Origin: Anaerolineales bacterium
GTDB taxonomy: Bacteria > Chloroflexota > Anaerolineae > 4572-78 > J111
Length of the DNA stretch: 64,000 nucleotides
Assembly: GCA_020634935.1 (NCBI GenBank)
Contig: JACKAT010000024.1
Coordinates: 11,082-75,081, forward strand
Reading direction: 5' to 3'
Under the pieces are notes generated by a model. The model worked only from the letters and a program-made list of their open reading frames with translations, had not been told where the DNA came from and did no database searches. The position numbers and the translations under genes are program-made. Positions 42,189 through 51,225 of the stretch are shown one piece after another; the stretch's first letter is position 1, and each line of letters begins with the position of its first letter.

Positions 42189-42827
42189 TTAACTTGGCAG
42201 GATAAATTTACCCATCCCCTTAAAAATTATAAGGCTAAGAAAACATATACCTAACCAAATAAGTGCTCCCCAGATGTCTCCCAAAAGTATTTTGCCAATG
42301 AACAATACTATTCCAACTAAGGCAGCTATCCCTAATACGCGATACATCAATGCAAAAAATAAAAACCAAAACAAACCCAGAGTTGTTCTAAATACGCCCA
42401 AATAAGTTGGGCCGTCTGTTTCATTGATGGACTCGCTAATGATTTGGCCCAATGTACCGCCCCAAACTCCCAAGGCTATCCACCAGGGTAATAGAAATCC
42501 ATCCGTTGAATAGCCAACTATTTTATAAATTATTCCTACACCAACGGCAACAATGAGCCAATAGATTATCCAAAACAGTAATGATGATTGGCGTTTCCAG
42601 GTACTTGTTTTATTGAATAGTATTCCCCCCATCGCACCTGCGATTAACCATGTACCTGCGAGAATAAGGTCTGTTTTTTGGAGATATGAACCTCGACCAG
42701 TACCCCAAAAGAGCATACCTAATGACCCTGTAAAGATTAGCCAATACAAAACCCAATAAATTATCCACCACAAATAGGAATGGTCAACAAATTTAGGGTT
42801 TCTATACTTGACATATGACACCTTCAT
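42189..42827 (-). CDS. AT-rich multi-pass membrane protein, unknown function
   Basis: 212 residues from the ATG at 42827, preceded by TCAGGAATT; the frame stays open for 46 more codons, but that part looks unlike a protein N-terminus. Six hydrophobic segments form three pairs, with a repeated WWIIYWVLYWLIF / FWIIYWLIVAVGVG pattern that hints at internal duplication. No domain recognised. The gene is clearly more AT-rich than the surrounding DNA and lies between repeat-rich gaps, which suggests horizontal acquisition. Confidence 0.65.
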   Translation of the reverse strand: MKVSYVKYRNPKFVDHSYLWWIIYWVLYWLIFTGSLGMLFWGTGRGSYLQKTDLILAGTWLIAGAMGGILFNKTSTWKRQSSLLFWIIYWLIVAVGVGIIYKIVGYSTDGFLLPWWIALGVWGGTLGQIISESINETDGPTYLGVFRTTLGLFWFLFFALMYRVLGIAALVGIVLFIGKILLGDIWGALIWLGICFLSLIIFKGMGKFILPS

Positions 42828-43235
42828 ATACTTAATTCCTGAGCACTTGCAGGTGAACACCCTAACAATCATTATCCCGCTATTTTTCCCCATACCCCCG
42901 ACAGTAGAAACATCCAGACAAAAAGCGGGATAATTCCACCCAACTAACCATAACTCGTTCATCATACCACCCTTTTCATCCCTCTGTCCAGCCCTTTATG
43001 ATCTCTTCCTGTTACACCAGCGATCACCTGTTACACGAACAACCTTAAAATTAAGCCCTAAATCGCCACAAGAAAAGAAGACTCTTGTGGCCCTCAGCGG
43101 GTTGACCAGCTTGGACAACGTAAAATGAAAAACGCAATGCCTTTTGACGCCTGACGTTTTATGATAGCGCCCCACGAAAGCCTGTTAGCCGGTCTACTAC
43201 AAAGTTGAAGCTAGACCAGAACGCAATGGCAATAA

Positions 43236-43297
43236 ACCATGAAGGGCATGAAGATCATGAAGTTTTTTTTCTTCATGATCTTCATGCCCTTCATGGT
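43236..43297. repeat. Perfect 27-bp hairpin
   Basis: A 27-base arm from 43236 (ACCATGAAGGGCATGAAG and so on) is perfectly complementary to 43271-43297, with a loop of eight T. The arms are themselves repeats of ATGAAG-type words. It is too long and too perfect for an ordinary terminator. No gene reads into it at close range. Confidence 0.85.
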
Positions 43298-43379
43298 GAA
43301 AAATAGGTTCACCTACGCATTTAGACGCTGCCGACGGAAAAAAATCCCCGGCCGGGAGTTCGACCGGCCGTGCGTGAAA

Positions 43380-43915
43380 AATTAGATGCCATTCGCGCCG
43401 GTGATCGGTGTTGGCCGGAAAAATGGGCCTGGGTTTGACGCCAAAAGGGTGTGTCGGGAAAAAATATCCCTCGCCGCGACGCCCGCAGGCCGACTCACGA
43501 AAAATTTAGCCTCTTGCCAACGCAAAAAACTGACCTCGCCGCCGTAAAAGCAGCGACGGCCGGCAAAAAAGCGTGATCGGCGGCCAAAATACAGCGGCGG
43601 CGCGGCCAACGGCCCTGCCGCGAAAAAATAACCCCTTTCAGCGCGGCGAAAAGGCCTTTTCGTCAAAAAAAAACGATTTTTATGACGGCTACGTGGGGTA
43701 GACGAAAAAAAAAGGGCTGACAGTGGAAAGGCAAGACGGCCAACGAAAAAAAAAGGGCTGACAGTGACGGCTACAGGGGGTAGACGAAAAAAAAAGGGCC
43801 GACAGTGGAAAGGCAAGACGGCCAACAAAAAATTTTGGACCTTTTTCGACGCTGACGAAGGGTTTCTGAAAAAAATCCCGTCTATTTTGACGCCGGCAAT
43901 GATCCTTTACCGCCC
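43380..43915 (-). repeat. 41-bp homopolymer-repeat module, locus 2
   Basis: Same module as at 28004, reversed. From the right: CGTCAAAATAGACGGGATTTTTTTC-like leader, then AAAATTTTTTGTTGGCCGTC, three 41-base units with nine A (plus strand) at about 43700-43830, then the distal part with GCCGCCGTAAAAGCAGCG and GGCCGCCAAAATACAGCGG-type words. A 148-codon minus-strand frame crosses it but starts inside the homopolymer region with no ribosome-binding site. I consider it non-coding. Confidence 0.82.
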
Positions 43916-43945
43916 GTTGCCGCTCAATACAACGGACCACCGGGC

Positions 43946-45880
43946 TTACCCCAATACCTCTCGTATCTTTTGTAAAAGGTTGCTCAGGGCAAACGGTTTC
44001 TGCAAAAAAGCAACCCCTGGATCCAATACGCCTTGAAACGCAATAACATCGTTGGTGTAGCCGGACATGTACAACACTTTCATGCCAGGACGCACCAGCG
44101 CCAATTGCCGATACAAGGCCCGTCCATTCATATGGGGCATGATCACATCGGTCAACAACAAGTCAATCGGCCCCCCATACGTTGCCGCTAAATTTAACCC
44201 CTCAAGCGGGTCTTGGGCTATCAACACCTGATAGCCGTGCAACCTTAGCGCATCGCCCACCAGTTGGCGCACTCCGGCTTCATCCTCAACCACCAGTACG
44301 GTTTCCGTACCCGGCGCGGTGGGGGTGTTGGGGGCAACCCCTTTTTCGGTTGAAATTGGCGCGTCCGTCACAGGGAGATAAATTTCAATGGTTGTGCCTT
44401 GGCCCGGTTCGCTATGCACCTCAATGTTACCTTGATGCTGCTTGATAATACCAAAAACCGTAGCCAGCCCCAATCCGGTACCCCGTCCCCGCGCTTTGGT
44501 GGTAAAAAACGGTTCAAAGATGTGCGGCTGCAACTCTATATCTATGCCACTCCCTGTATCACTAACGGTCAGCAGCACGTGCGGTCCCGTCAAATGTTTG
44601 GTCACAGAAGCCTCGTCCGGCGCTACATAGGTCGTGTCAATGATGAGCGTTCCCCCATCGGGCATCGCGTCGCGGGCGTTGACCACCAGATTCATCAAAA
44701 CCTGCTCAAGCTGCCCTTTGTCCGCCTTGAGGGGAGGGAGATTATCGGCCAGGCGCGTTTGCAGGGCAATATTTTCGCTAATCAAGCGGCGGAGCATGGG
44801 GACAAACTCATTAATAACTTGATTGAGATCAAGAGACTTGATCTCTAATACCTGCTGCCGACTGAAGGCCAATATTTGCCGGGTTAGATCGGCGGCCCGT
44901 TCGCCCCCTTCTTTAATCCGTTTGAAATGGGCATACAATTCATTGTCAGCCGTTATGACCAGCATGCCCAATTCGGCATAGCCGAGGATAGACACCAGCA
45001 GGTTGTTAAAATCGTGGGCAATGCCGCCGGCCAGGCGGCCGATGGACTCCATTTTCTGGGCCTGGTTTAATTGCAACTGCAGCTTTTCCCGTTCGGCTTC
45101 GGCCTGTAGGCGCTTGGTGATGTCCCAAAAGATGCCCAATATGCCGATAACCCGCCCATCCGCCTGCCGGATGGGGGTCTTGATCGTTTGCACCCAAGTT
45201 TCCTGTCCGGCTAGGAGGTATTTTTCCTCTAGCTCTTCCGTTTGCCCCGTCTCCATGATGCGCTTATCGTCGGCGCGATATTTGTCCGCTAACGCACTGG
45301 GGAAAAAGTCGTAATCGGTGCTTCCGGCGCATTGACCAGGTTTGAGGCCCAGATCTCGCGCAAAATTCTCGTTGCACGACACATAAACCGAGGCTCTGTC
45401 TTTGGTGAATATTTTTTGGGGGATATGCTCAACCAGGGTTCTGTATTTACTCTCGCTTTCACGCAGCGCTTCCTGGGCTCGCTTGCGTTCATTATCCCCC
45501 TGCTTCTTCTCCATAACGGCCTGGATGGTATGCGGCAGCCGCTGGATGTGCTTGGCCGTTTTGATCACATAGTCCGCCGCGCCGCGTTTCATCGCCTCGA
45601 CCGCCACTTCTTCCGAGCCGGTGCCGGTAACAATAATCACCGGCACATTGGGATTTTTAGCCAGGACGGCATCAAGCACCTGTAACCCTTCAAAGCCCAG
45701 GATGTTGAAGTCGCTCAAGACCAGATCATAGTCGCCTTCATCCAGCCGCGCCTCAAAATCAGCCAGCGTGGCCGCTTCGGTAACTCGAAACCCGCCTTGT
45801 TCTTTCTCCAACGCATCGCGCACCAGTTCGCGATCGAACGGGTAATCGTCAACGTAGAGAATGTGAATGGGATCGTTCAT
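43946..45880 (-). CDS. Hybrid sensor histidine kinase: REC-PAS-HisKA-HATPase-REC
   Basis: 644 residues, no membrane segment, so cytoplasmic. An N-terminal receiver domain (1-125) has acidic residues DD at 11-12, phospho-acceptor Asp57 (LVLSDFNI) and Lys107. A PAS domain follows (about 140-260), then HisKA with His289 in GGIAHDFNN, then HATPase_c with NARDAMPDGG (N box), DTGSGI and GRGTGLGLATV (G boxes). A second receiver occupies about 525-644 (Asp in LLLTDVIMP). Receivers at both ends let it take a phosphate in and pass one on. Its ATG overlaps the stop of the upstream response regulator (4 bases), so the pair are coupled. Confidence 0.94.
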   Translation of the reverse strand: MNDPIHILYVDDYPFDRELVRDALEKEQGGFRVTEAATLADFEARLDEGDYDLVLSDFNILGFEGLQVLDAVLAKNPNVPVIIVTGTGSEEVAVEAMKRGAADYVIKTAKHIQRLPHTIQAVMEKKQGDNERKRAQEALRESESKYRTLVEHIPQKIFTKDRASVYVSCNENFARDLGLKPGQCAGSTDYDFFPSALADKYRADDKRIMETGQTEELEEKYLLAGQETWVQTIKTPIRQADGRVIGILGIFWDITKRLQAEAEREKLQLQLNQAQKMESIGRLAGGIAHDFNNLLVSILGYAELGMLVITADNELYAHFKRIKEGGERAADLTRQILAFSRQQVLEIKSLDLNQVINEFVPMLRRLISENIALQTRLADNLPPLKADKGQLEQVLMNLVVNARDAMPDGGTLIIDTTYVAPDEASVTKHLTGPHVLLTVSDTGSGIDIELQPHIFEPFFTTKARGRGTGLGLATVFGIIKQHQGNIEVHSEPGQGTTIEIYLPVTDAPISTEKGVAPNTPTAPGTETVLVVEDEAGVRQLVGDALRLHGYQVLIAQDPLEGLNLAATYGGPIDLLLTDVIMPHMNGRALYRQLALVRPGMKVLYMSGYTNDVIAFQGVLDPGVAFLQKPFALSNLLQKIREVLG

Positions 45881-46326
45881 ATATCTTCCCCTGGCGGTCC
45901 CACGTTCAGCGACAACCAGTACCCTTCGATCTGGCGAATGACCCCTAGAAAACCGTCAAACGAGATCGGCTTGACCAGGTAACTATTAGCGCCGATATCG
46001 TAGGAGAGGGCGCGGTCGCCCTCCTCTTTAGACGAAGTGAGAATGATGACCGGCAGACGCTTAAGGACAGGCGTTTCCTTGATCTGCTGCAGCACTTCAA
46101 AGCCGTCGATACCGGGCAGTTTCAGATCGAGCAAAATCAGGTTGGGCAGGGGATAGGCTTGGCGGTCGGCGTATTGGCCATGCCCAAAGAGGTAATCGAG
46201 CGCGGCCTGACCGTTAGGCGCGACGTGTACGGTGTTGGCCAGCATCGCTTCACGAAAAGCGTCAAGCGTCAACTCTACATCCATCCGTTTATCCTCAACA
46301 AGGAGGATATGAGCGATTCTATTCAT
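45877..46326 (-). CDS. Single-domain response regulator, Rcp1-like
   Basis: 149 residues, a lone receiver with no output domain. Phospho-acceptor Asp67 in LILLDLKLPGIDG, acidic pair EDK at 11-13, and the signalling residues Thr/Ser (ILTSS) and Lys (YLVKP). The long alpha-beta insertion (YLFGHGQYADRQAYPLPN) is typical of the Rcp1 group, which receives phosphate from phytochrome-like kinases. Genes on both sides encode kinases: it overlaps the hybrid kinase downstream by 4 bases and lies 77 bases after the large PAS/GAF kinase. It probably carries phosphate between them. Confidence 0.94.
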   Translation of the reverse strand: MNRIAHILLVEDKRMDVELTLDAFREAMLANTVHVAPNGQAALDYLFGHGQYADRQAYPLPNLILLDLKLPGIDGFEVLQQIKETPVLKRLPVIILTSSKEEGDRALSYDIGANSYLVKPISFDGFLGVIRQIEGYWLSLNVGPPGEDI

Positions 46327-46403
46327 CGATCACTCCCTTGAAAATAAGATTTGTGGGACAAACTTAAGTTTGTCCTACGGTGATTTTCATTCCCGATGTC
46401 GTC

Positions 46404-49400
46404 TCAACTGAGACTGTCGGACTCCTTTGGTAACTGAATAAAGAATTTACTGCCCTCGCCCACAACCGACTCGATCCAGACCTGGCCGCCCAACAGTTCA
46501 ACCGATTTTTTCACGGTGGCCAGGCCAATGCCGGTACCGGGGTAGTCATCGTCGCTGTGCAGACGCTGAAAGATGTTGAAAACCTTGTGATGATGTTGGG
46601 CAGGAATACCAATGCCATTATCACCGACGCAGACGATGACATCTTGGCCTTCTACCTGGCAGGAGACCGTCACTTGTACGGGGACGTCCGCTTGGCGATA
46701 GGTGACGGCATTCTCCAGCAAGTTAGTGAACACGCGGCCCAGCAAGGTCCTGTCACCCATAACCGTCGGCAGGTCGTCGGCGAGGCTCAAGGTTCCGCCG
46801 ATTTCCGCCAGGTGGCCGGCCAGGTCGCTTGCCAGCGGGTCGAACACCTCACGCAAAGGGACCGGCTTGCGGCGCGCGCCGCCCCGCCCCAATCGCGAGT
46901 ATTGCAGCAGATCATCAATCAGTTCCCCCATCCGATCACTGGCCAGGACGATGTTATCCGCATAATGGCGGCCCTCCTCGTTCAAGTTGGGGCGATGGCG
47001 GCGCGCGATGATGGCGGCGAAGCCGTTGATAGCGCGTAGGGGGGCGCGTAGATCGTGAGAAACGGAATAAGAGAAGGATTCCAGCTCTTTGTTGGCCGCC
47101 TCTAACTGAGCGGTCCGGCGGGCGACCCGCTGCTCCAGTTCGGCGGAATGGCGCTCGATCGCTTCCTTCAGCCGGGCCTGATGGATGGCGATGGCAATTT
47201 GATTGGCAACCTCGATGGTGATTTGTATATCTTCCTCGGTAAAAGCCCCCCGAGTCTTGCTCCCCAGGGTCAAGGCGCCAATTAGCTTCTGCTCCACCAC
47301 CAGCAAAACGTTGAGGTAGGAATGGGTGCCTTCGGCGATGGCCAGCCGCACCAGCGGCGGAATCGGCTCCGGCAGCGTGTGTATATCTTCCACAAGATAG
47401 TAACGCTCGGTTAATACAAGCTGCGACATCTGCTCTGCCGGGGCAGCAAAGCGGACATCAGGCTGTATGGCGGTCTGGCCGTTAGCGGCACTGGCCAAAA
47501 TAACAATCTCATTCGTATCAGGCTCGTATAGCAGTACACTGGCTCGCCAGCAGGGGATCAACCGGCGGATGTGCGCCAGGACGGTGTCGGCAATGGTTTT
47601 GGGGGAGTGGGCCATAATGATGTTCCGGTCAATTTCATGGAGATGCATGAGGCGCTGATTGTAGCGCTGTAGCAGTTCCTCGGCCCGTTTGCGTTCGGTA
47701 ATATCAACAACCATAAAAAAGCTGGCAGTTCTACCCTGGTACAAGACGGTTTTGGAGTACAAATCCAGCCATTTTGTCTCTCCATTTTTGGTAATGGTCC
47801 TATATTGATAGTTTGTCACTGAGTCCGGATCGCCGGCCTGTTTTTTTCGGCCCTGCTCCATCACTAACGCGCGATCATCCGGGTGGATAATCTTGGCCTG
47901 ATCTGCCGGTGTCCAACTCATAACTTCATCGATAGAATAGCCGCCAATATCAACAAAGGCCTGATTGACATATTTGAGCATCCCATCCTGAATGATGCCC
48001 ATCGCCAGCAACGATTGTTCCGACAGCACCCGGAACTTTTGCTCGCTTTCCAGCAGGGCTTTTTCCGCCTGTTTGCGCTCGGTTAGCTCTTGTTGAACCG
48101 CCTCGTACAGTCGCGCGTTTTGCACGGCACTCCCCAGTTGCTGGCCGATAGCCGTCAGCAAATCGCGTTCCTCGGTTGGAAAGGCGTGGGCGCGTACTGT
48201 CCCCAAAGTAAACGCCCCAACGACCCGTCCCGAGGCCCAGAGTGGCACACTCACCAATGTTCTAACCTGTTGCCTGATGAATTTAGCGAAGCGTTCTGTC
48301 GGGTGCTCAGCCGAATCGAGCACAACCGGTTGTTGCTGAGCGATGGCCTGGCCGGAAATACCCTCACCCGCATTAAGCCGCTGAATGCGCCTGATAATGT
48401 CGTCCGAATGGCCGTAATGCGCATGCAGTACCAGCGACTCGCCATCGTCATCAAAAAGATAGATGCCGCCCTTCTCAACATCCAGCGCCTCAACCGTCGC
48501 CAGCATCGCGCTCTGGAGTATTTCTTCTAAATTCAGGGATTGGGAGGTGGCGCGGTTAACGGTGTACAGCACGGAGAGGTGACGATTCTGGCGGCGAGTT
48601 TCAGCATACAACCGCGTCTGCTCTATGCCGATGGCCATCTGCCGCGCCAAAGTAAGCAGCAGCTCCATCCCGGCCGAGTCGAAACTGTCTGGGTTGGGCG
48701 CACCCAGATTCATCACCCCAAGCAGGCCGGTGCGCCCAACCAGTGGTACGCCAGCTATCGACTGGATGCGCTCCTGTTCCAGCAGCTCCTTCAGTTCCCC
48801 CGGATACTCCGCCAGGGTGCCTATGATGATCGGCTCGCCTGTCTGGGCTACCCGCCCGGATACCCCCTCACCCAGCTTCACCCGGCTAGTAGCCCGAACA
48901 AACTCGTCGCTTGTACCCCGATGGGCGACCAGGATCAGTTCGCCGGCCGCTTGATCGAGCCGCCGGATTGCGGCGAATTCGACGCCGACCAGGTGCAGCG
49001 CCTCATCCATAACCCGGGTGATTATCTCGTCCTCGTCCATGGCCTCGGTGACAATAGTGGCCATTCTGTTTAGTACGGACAAATCGGTTATACGGCGTTG
49101 CAACGTTGCCTCTACCCGCTTCTGCGCGGTGATGTCGCGGACAACGGCCAGCGCAAATGTTACCGGCGCAGCCGGAACAGGGCTGAGCGTGATAGTGACG
49201 AGGAACTCGCTGCCGTCTTTATGCCGGGCGGACAATTCCAACCCCGCGTGCCGCGAACGCAGACGCGGGGCAGCAAAATAGTCAGCGGTGTGTTTAGCAT
49301 GCTTGGCGCGGAGGCGTTCCGGTACGATCATTGCCACAGGCCGGCCAACCAACTCGGCGCGGGGATAGCCAAACATCGCTGCCGCCGGCGCGTTAACTTC

Positions 49401-49604
49401 CACAATCGCGCCGCGATTGTCCATAACCAGCGCGGCGTCGGGCAGGGCGGCCAGCCAGTCGAGGGCAATGGTTTGAGGTACAGATGAGGCTAAAGGGGTA
49501 TCTTCGGCAACGGAACCGTCATTGAATGGCGGGGGAATGGCTGCACCGGCGGGCGGGGGAGTAGCATCCGGCTTTGTTCCATAGGCATTTTCTTTCAATG
49601 TCAT
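46404..49604 (-). CDS. Large multi-sensor histidine kinase (PAS-GAF-GAF-PAS-GAF-HK)
   Basis: 1066 residues from the ATG at 49604 (GGGAGAG 7 bases upstream; a longer frame is open to 49673). Soluble. A PAS (about 50-165) is followed by GAF domains (about 190-340 and 350-510), a second PAS (about 525-650, YVNQAFVDIGGYSIDEVMSW), a third GAF (about 665-815) and the kinase core: HisKA with His about 849 in YSVSHDLRAPLRAINGF and HATPase_c with LLENAVTY, VGDNGIGI and GTGIGLATV. There is no chromophore-binding Cys in the usual phytochrome place that I could confirm, nor a PHY domain. It is the first gene of a three-gene minus-strand phosphorelay operon. Confidence 0.93.
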   Translation of the reverse strand: MTLKENAYGTKPDATPPPAGAAIPPPFNDGSVAEDTPLASSVPQTIALDWLAALPDAALVMDNRGAIVEVNAPAAAMFGYPRAELVGRPVAMIVPERLRAKHAKHTADYFAAPRLRSRHAGLELSARHKDGSEFLVTITLSPVPAAPVTFALAVVRDITAQKRVEATLQRRITDLSVLNRMATIVTEAMDEDEIITRVMDEALHLVGVEFAAIRRLDQAAGELILVAHRGTSDEFVRATSRVKLGEGVSGRVAQTGEPIIIGTLAEYPGELKELLEQERIQSIAGVPLVGRTGLLGVMNLGAPNPDSFDSAGMELLLTLARQMAIGIEQTRLYAETRRQNRHLSVLYTVNRATSQSLNLEEILQSAMLATVEALDVEKGGIYLFDDDGESLVLHAHYGHSDDIIRRIQRLNAGEGISGQAIAQQQPVVLDSAEHPTERFAKFIRQQVRTLVSVPLWASGRVVGAFTLGTVRAHAFPTEERDLLTAIGQQLGSAVQNARLYEAVQQELTERKQAEKALLESEQKFRVLSEQSLLAMGIIQDGMLKYVNQAFVDIGGYSIDEVMSWTPADQAKIIHPDDRALVMEQGRKKQAGDPDSVTNYQYRTITKNGETKWLDLYSKTVLYQGRTASFFMVVDITERKRAEELLQRYNQRLMHLHEIDRNIIMAHSPKTIADTVLAHIRRLIPCWRASVLLYEPDTNEIVILASAANGQTAIQPDVRFAAPAEQMSQLVLTERYYLVEDIHTLPEPIPPLVRLAIAEGTHSYLNVLLVVEQKLIGALTLGSKTRGAFTEEDIQITIEVANQIAIAIHQARLKEAIERHSAELEQRVARRTAQLEAANKELESFSYSVSHDLRAPLRAINGFAAIIARRHRPNLNEEGRHYADNIVLASDRMGELIDDLLQYSRLGRGGARRKPVPLREVFDPLASDLAGHLAEIGGTLSLADDLPTVMGDRTLLGRVFTNLLENAVTYRQADVPVQVTVSCQVEGQDVIVCVGDNGIGIPAQHHHKVFNIFQRLHSDDDYPGTGIGLATVKKSVELLGGQVWIESVVGEGSKFFIQLPKESDSLS

Positions 49605-49680
49605 AAAATCTCTCCCTACTTCATTGGAGGGGATGAAGACGGTCAATAGCGGAATGGATGAGTATGGCTTCAAATTAATT

Positions 49681-49810
49681 AGGACTTACGCCGTTGGGTA
49701 TAACGAACCGGGTGACAGTCACTTTTGGCCGAAAATGAACGTCCATTTAGCCCAAACCGGTCGATTTATCACACCCAAGTGACTGTCACCTTTTGAACTG
49801 CGTAACTCAT
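49681..49810. mobile_element. MITE-like palindromic element, family A, copy 4
   Basis: 130 bases, ends AGGACTTACGC / GCGTAACTCAT (right end diverged towards the ATGAGTTACGC form of copy 3). Inner arms GGTGACAGTCACTT / AAGTGACTGTCACC. ATTAAT flanks both sides (49674-49679 and 49811-49816). It lies 76 bases upstream of the large sensor kinase start, in its promoter region. Confidence 0.85.
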
Positions 49811-50012
49811 ATTAATATGCAGACTAAGACGACCATTAAGTCGAGCAGGTGAATCGATATCAAAAAACCAAACTATCCCCTTGACCCCAATTATAACTCC
49901 AACTCAACGGATAAGACCAACTCCAACCTCTCCTGTGAAACAACATGGGCAAGCGCTTAAATTGGATCTATCCACGTTGATCAAACTGGCGGTTAAAGGA
50001 AAAATAAAACCC

Positions 50013-50700
50013 CATTTGCGCCGTCGATCAAGGTTAGCCGGAAAATTTGGCCTTTTCTTCGACGCCCAACGAAGCCATTGAAAAAAATACCCCTCGGTGC
50101 CACGCCTACAGGCGTTCGTGCGAAAAATTTAGCCCGGTGCGGACGTAAAAAACCGCTATCGCCGCCGTAAAAGCAGCGTCGGCCGGCCAAAAAGCGCGAT
50201 CGGCGGCCAAAATACAGCGGCGGCGCGGCCCACGGCCCTGCCGCGAAAAAATACCCCCTTTCAGCGCGGCGAAATGGCCTTTCCGTCCCAAAAAAGCAAT
50301 TTTATGACGGCCACAGAGGGGTAGACGAAAAAAAAAGGGCTGACAGTGACGGCTACGTGGGGTAGACGAAAAAAAAAGGGCCGACAGTGACGGCTACATG
50401 GGGTAGACGAAAAAAAAAGGGCCGACAGTGACGGCTACGTGGGGTGGACGAAAAAAAAAGGGCCGACAGTGACGGCTACATGGGGTAGACGAAAAAAAAA
50501 GGGCTGACAGTGACGGCTACGTGGGGTGGACGAAAAAAAAAGGGCCGACAGTGGAAAGGCAAGACGGCCAACAAAAAATTTTGGACCTTTTTTGACGCTG
50601 ACAAGGGTGTTCTGAAAAAATTTGGGCCGATTTTGACGCCGGTAAGGGGTTCCGGAAAATTTTACCCCCTGTCGCGGCGTCAAAATCGGGTGCTTCTAGC
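50013..50700 (-). repeat. 41-bp homopolymer-repeat module, locus 3
   Basis: The longest copy. Six exact 41-base steps (50321, 50362, 50403, 50444, 50485, 50526) each read GTAGACG or GTGGACG, nine A, GGGC(C/T)GACAGTG, then GGCTAC and GTGGG. The last unit switches to the GGAAAGGCAAGACGGCC version. To the left is the distal part with GGCGGCCAAAATACAGCGGC and AAAAAATACCCC; to the right GACGCTGACAAGGGTGTTC and GACGCCGGTAAGG. All units keep exactly nine A. Open frames within are discarded as non-coding. Confidence 0.88.
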
Positions 50701-50723
50701 GGTTAGCCGGCCATCATCGGCGG

Positions 50724-51197
50724 TCAGCTGTCGGCGATCAGCGGCCGTCGCTCAGCCAGGGCCGGCAGATTGAATACGCCGATGGTGCTAAATATCACCG
50801 CCGGCAGCCACAAAGCCAGCCCCAAACCGCCGTCGGTTAGGGCCATTGTGCCGGGCAGTAACAGGGTGACGATCAACCCGAACTCTATCGCGCCGGTCAC
50901 AGCCAGGTTGAGCCAGTAGCCGGCCCGGCTGTTGCGCCAATTCAGCCAGATGGCCACCACCAGCACCAGCAGCCCGACCCACAGCAGGTGCCAGGCGTAG
51001 TAAGCTAGAACCGAATGGATGACGCGGCCGGAGACCGCCGGTATCTCGGCCGCCGGTGTGGCCGAACCGACGGTGGCTAAGAAGGCGGTCGCGCCCTCGC
51101 CGGCTAGTTGCTGTAACAAGGCCGCCGCCCCCACGATGTGCAGCAGCGCCCACAGGCTGTAAAAAATCGCCCCGATTTTAGATGGGTAAGTTTTCAT
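50724..51197 (-). CDS. Four-helix membrane protein, unknown function
   Basis: 157 residues with four hydrophobic segments (about 8-30, 60-83, 92-115 and 120-145) and no recognised domain. N-terminus KTYPSKIGAIFYSLWALLHIVGA; a short Ala-rich loop (ATPAAEIPAVSG) follows helix 1. A ribosome-binding site AGAGGAGCAATGCC lies before the ATG. It lies downstream of the VOC gene on the same strand, separated by three cloverleaf repeats. Confidence 0.75.
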   Translation of the reverse strand: MKTYPSKIGAIFYSLWALLHIVGAAALLQQLAGEGATAFLATVGSATPAAEIPAVSGRVIHSVLAYYAWHLLWVGLLVLVVAIWLNWRNSRAGYWLNLAVTGAIEFGLIVTLLLPGTMALTDGGLGLALWLPAVIFSTIGVFNLPALAERRPLIADS

Positions 51198-51225
51198 GGC
51201 ATTGCTCCTCTGAAAATAGCGATCC

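Noticed and set aside
43382..43940. Minus-strand ORFs over the 41-bp module (148 and 83 codons)
   Set aside because: They start within homopolymer repeats, lack ribosome-binding sites and are not kept in the other module copies, where run and unit changes shift the frame.
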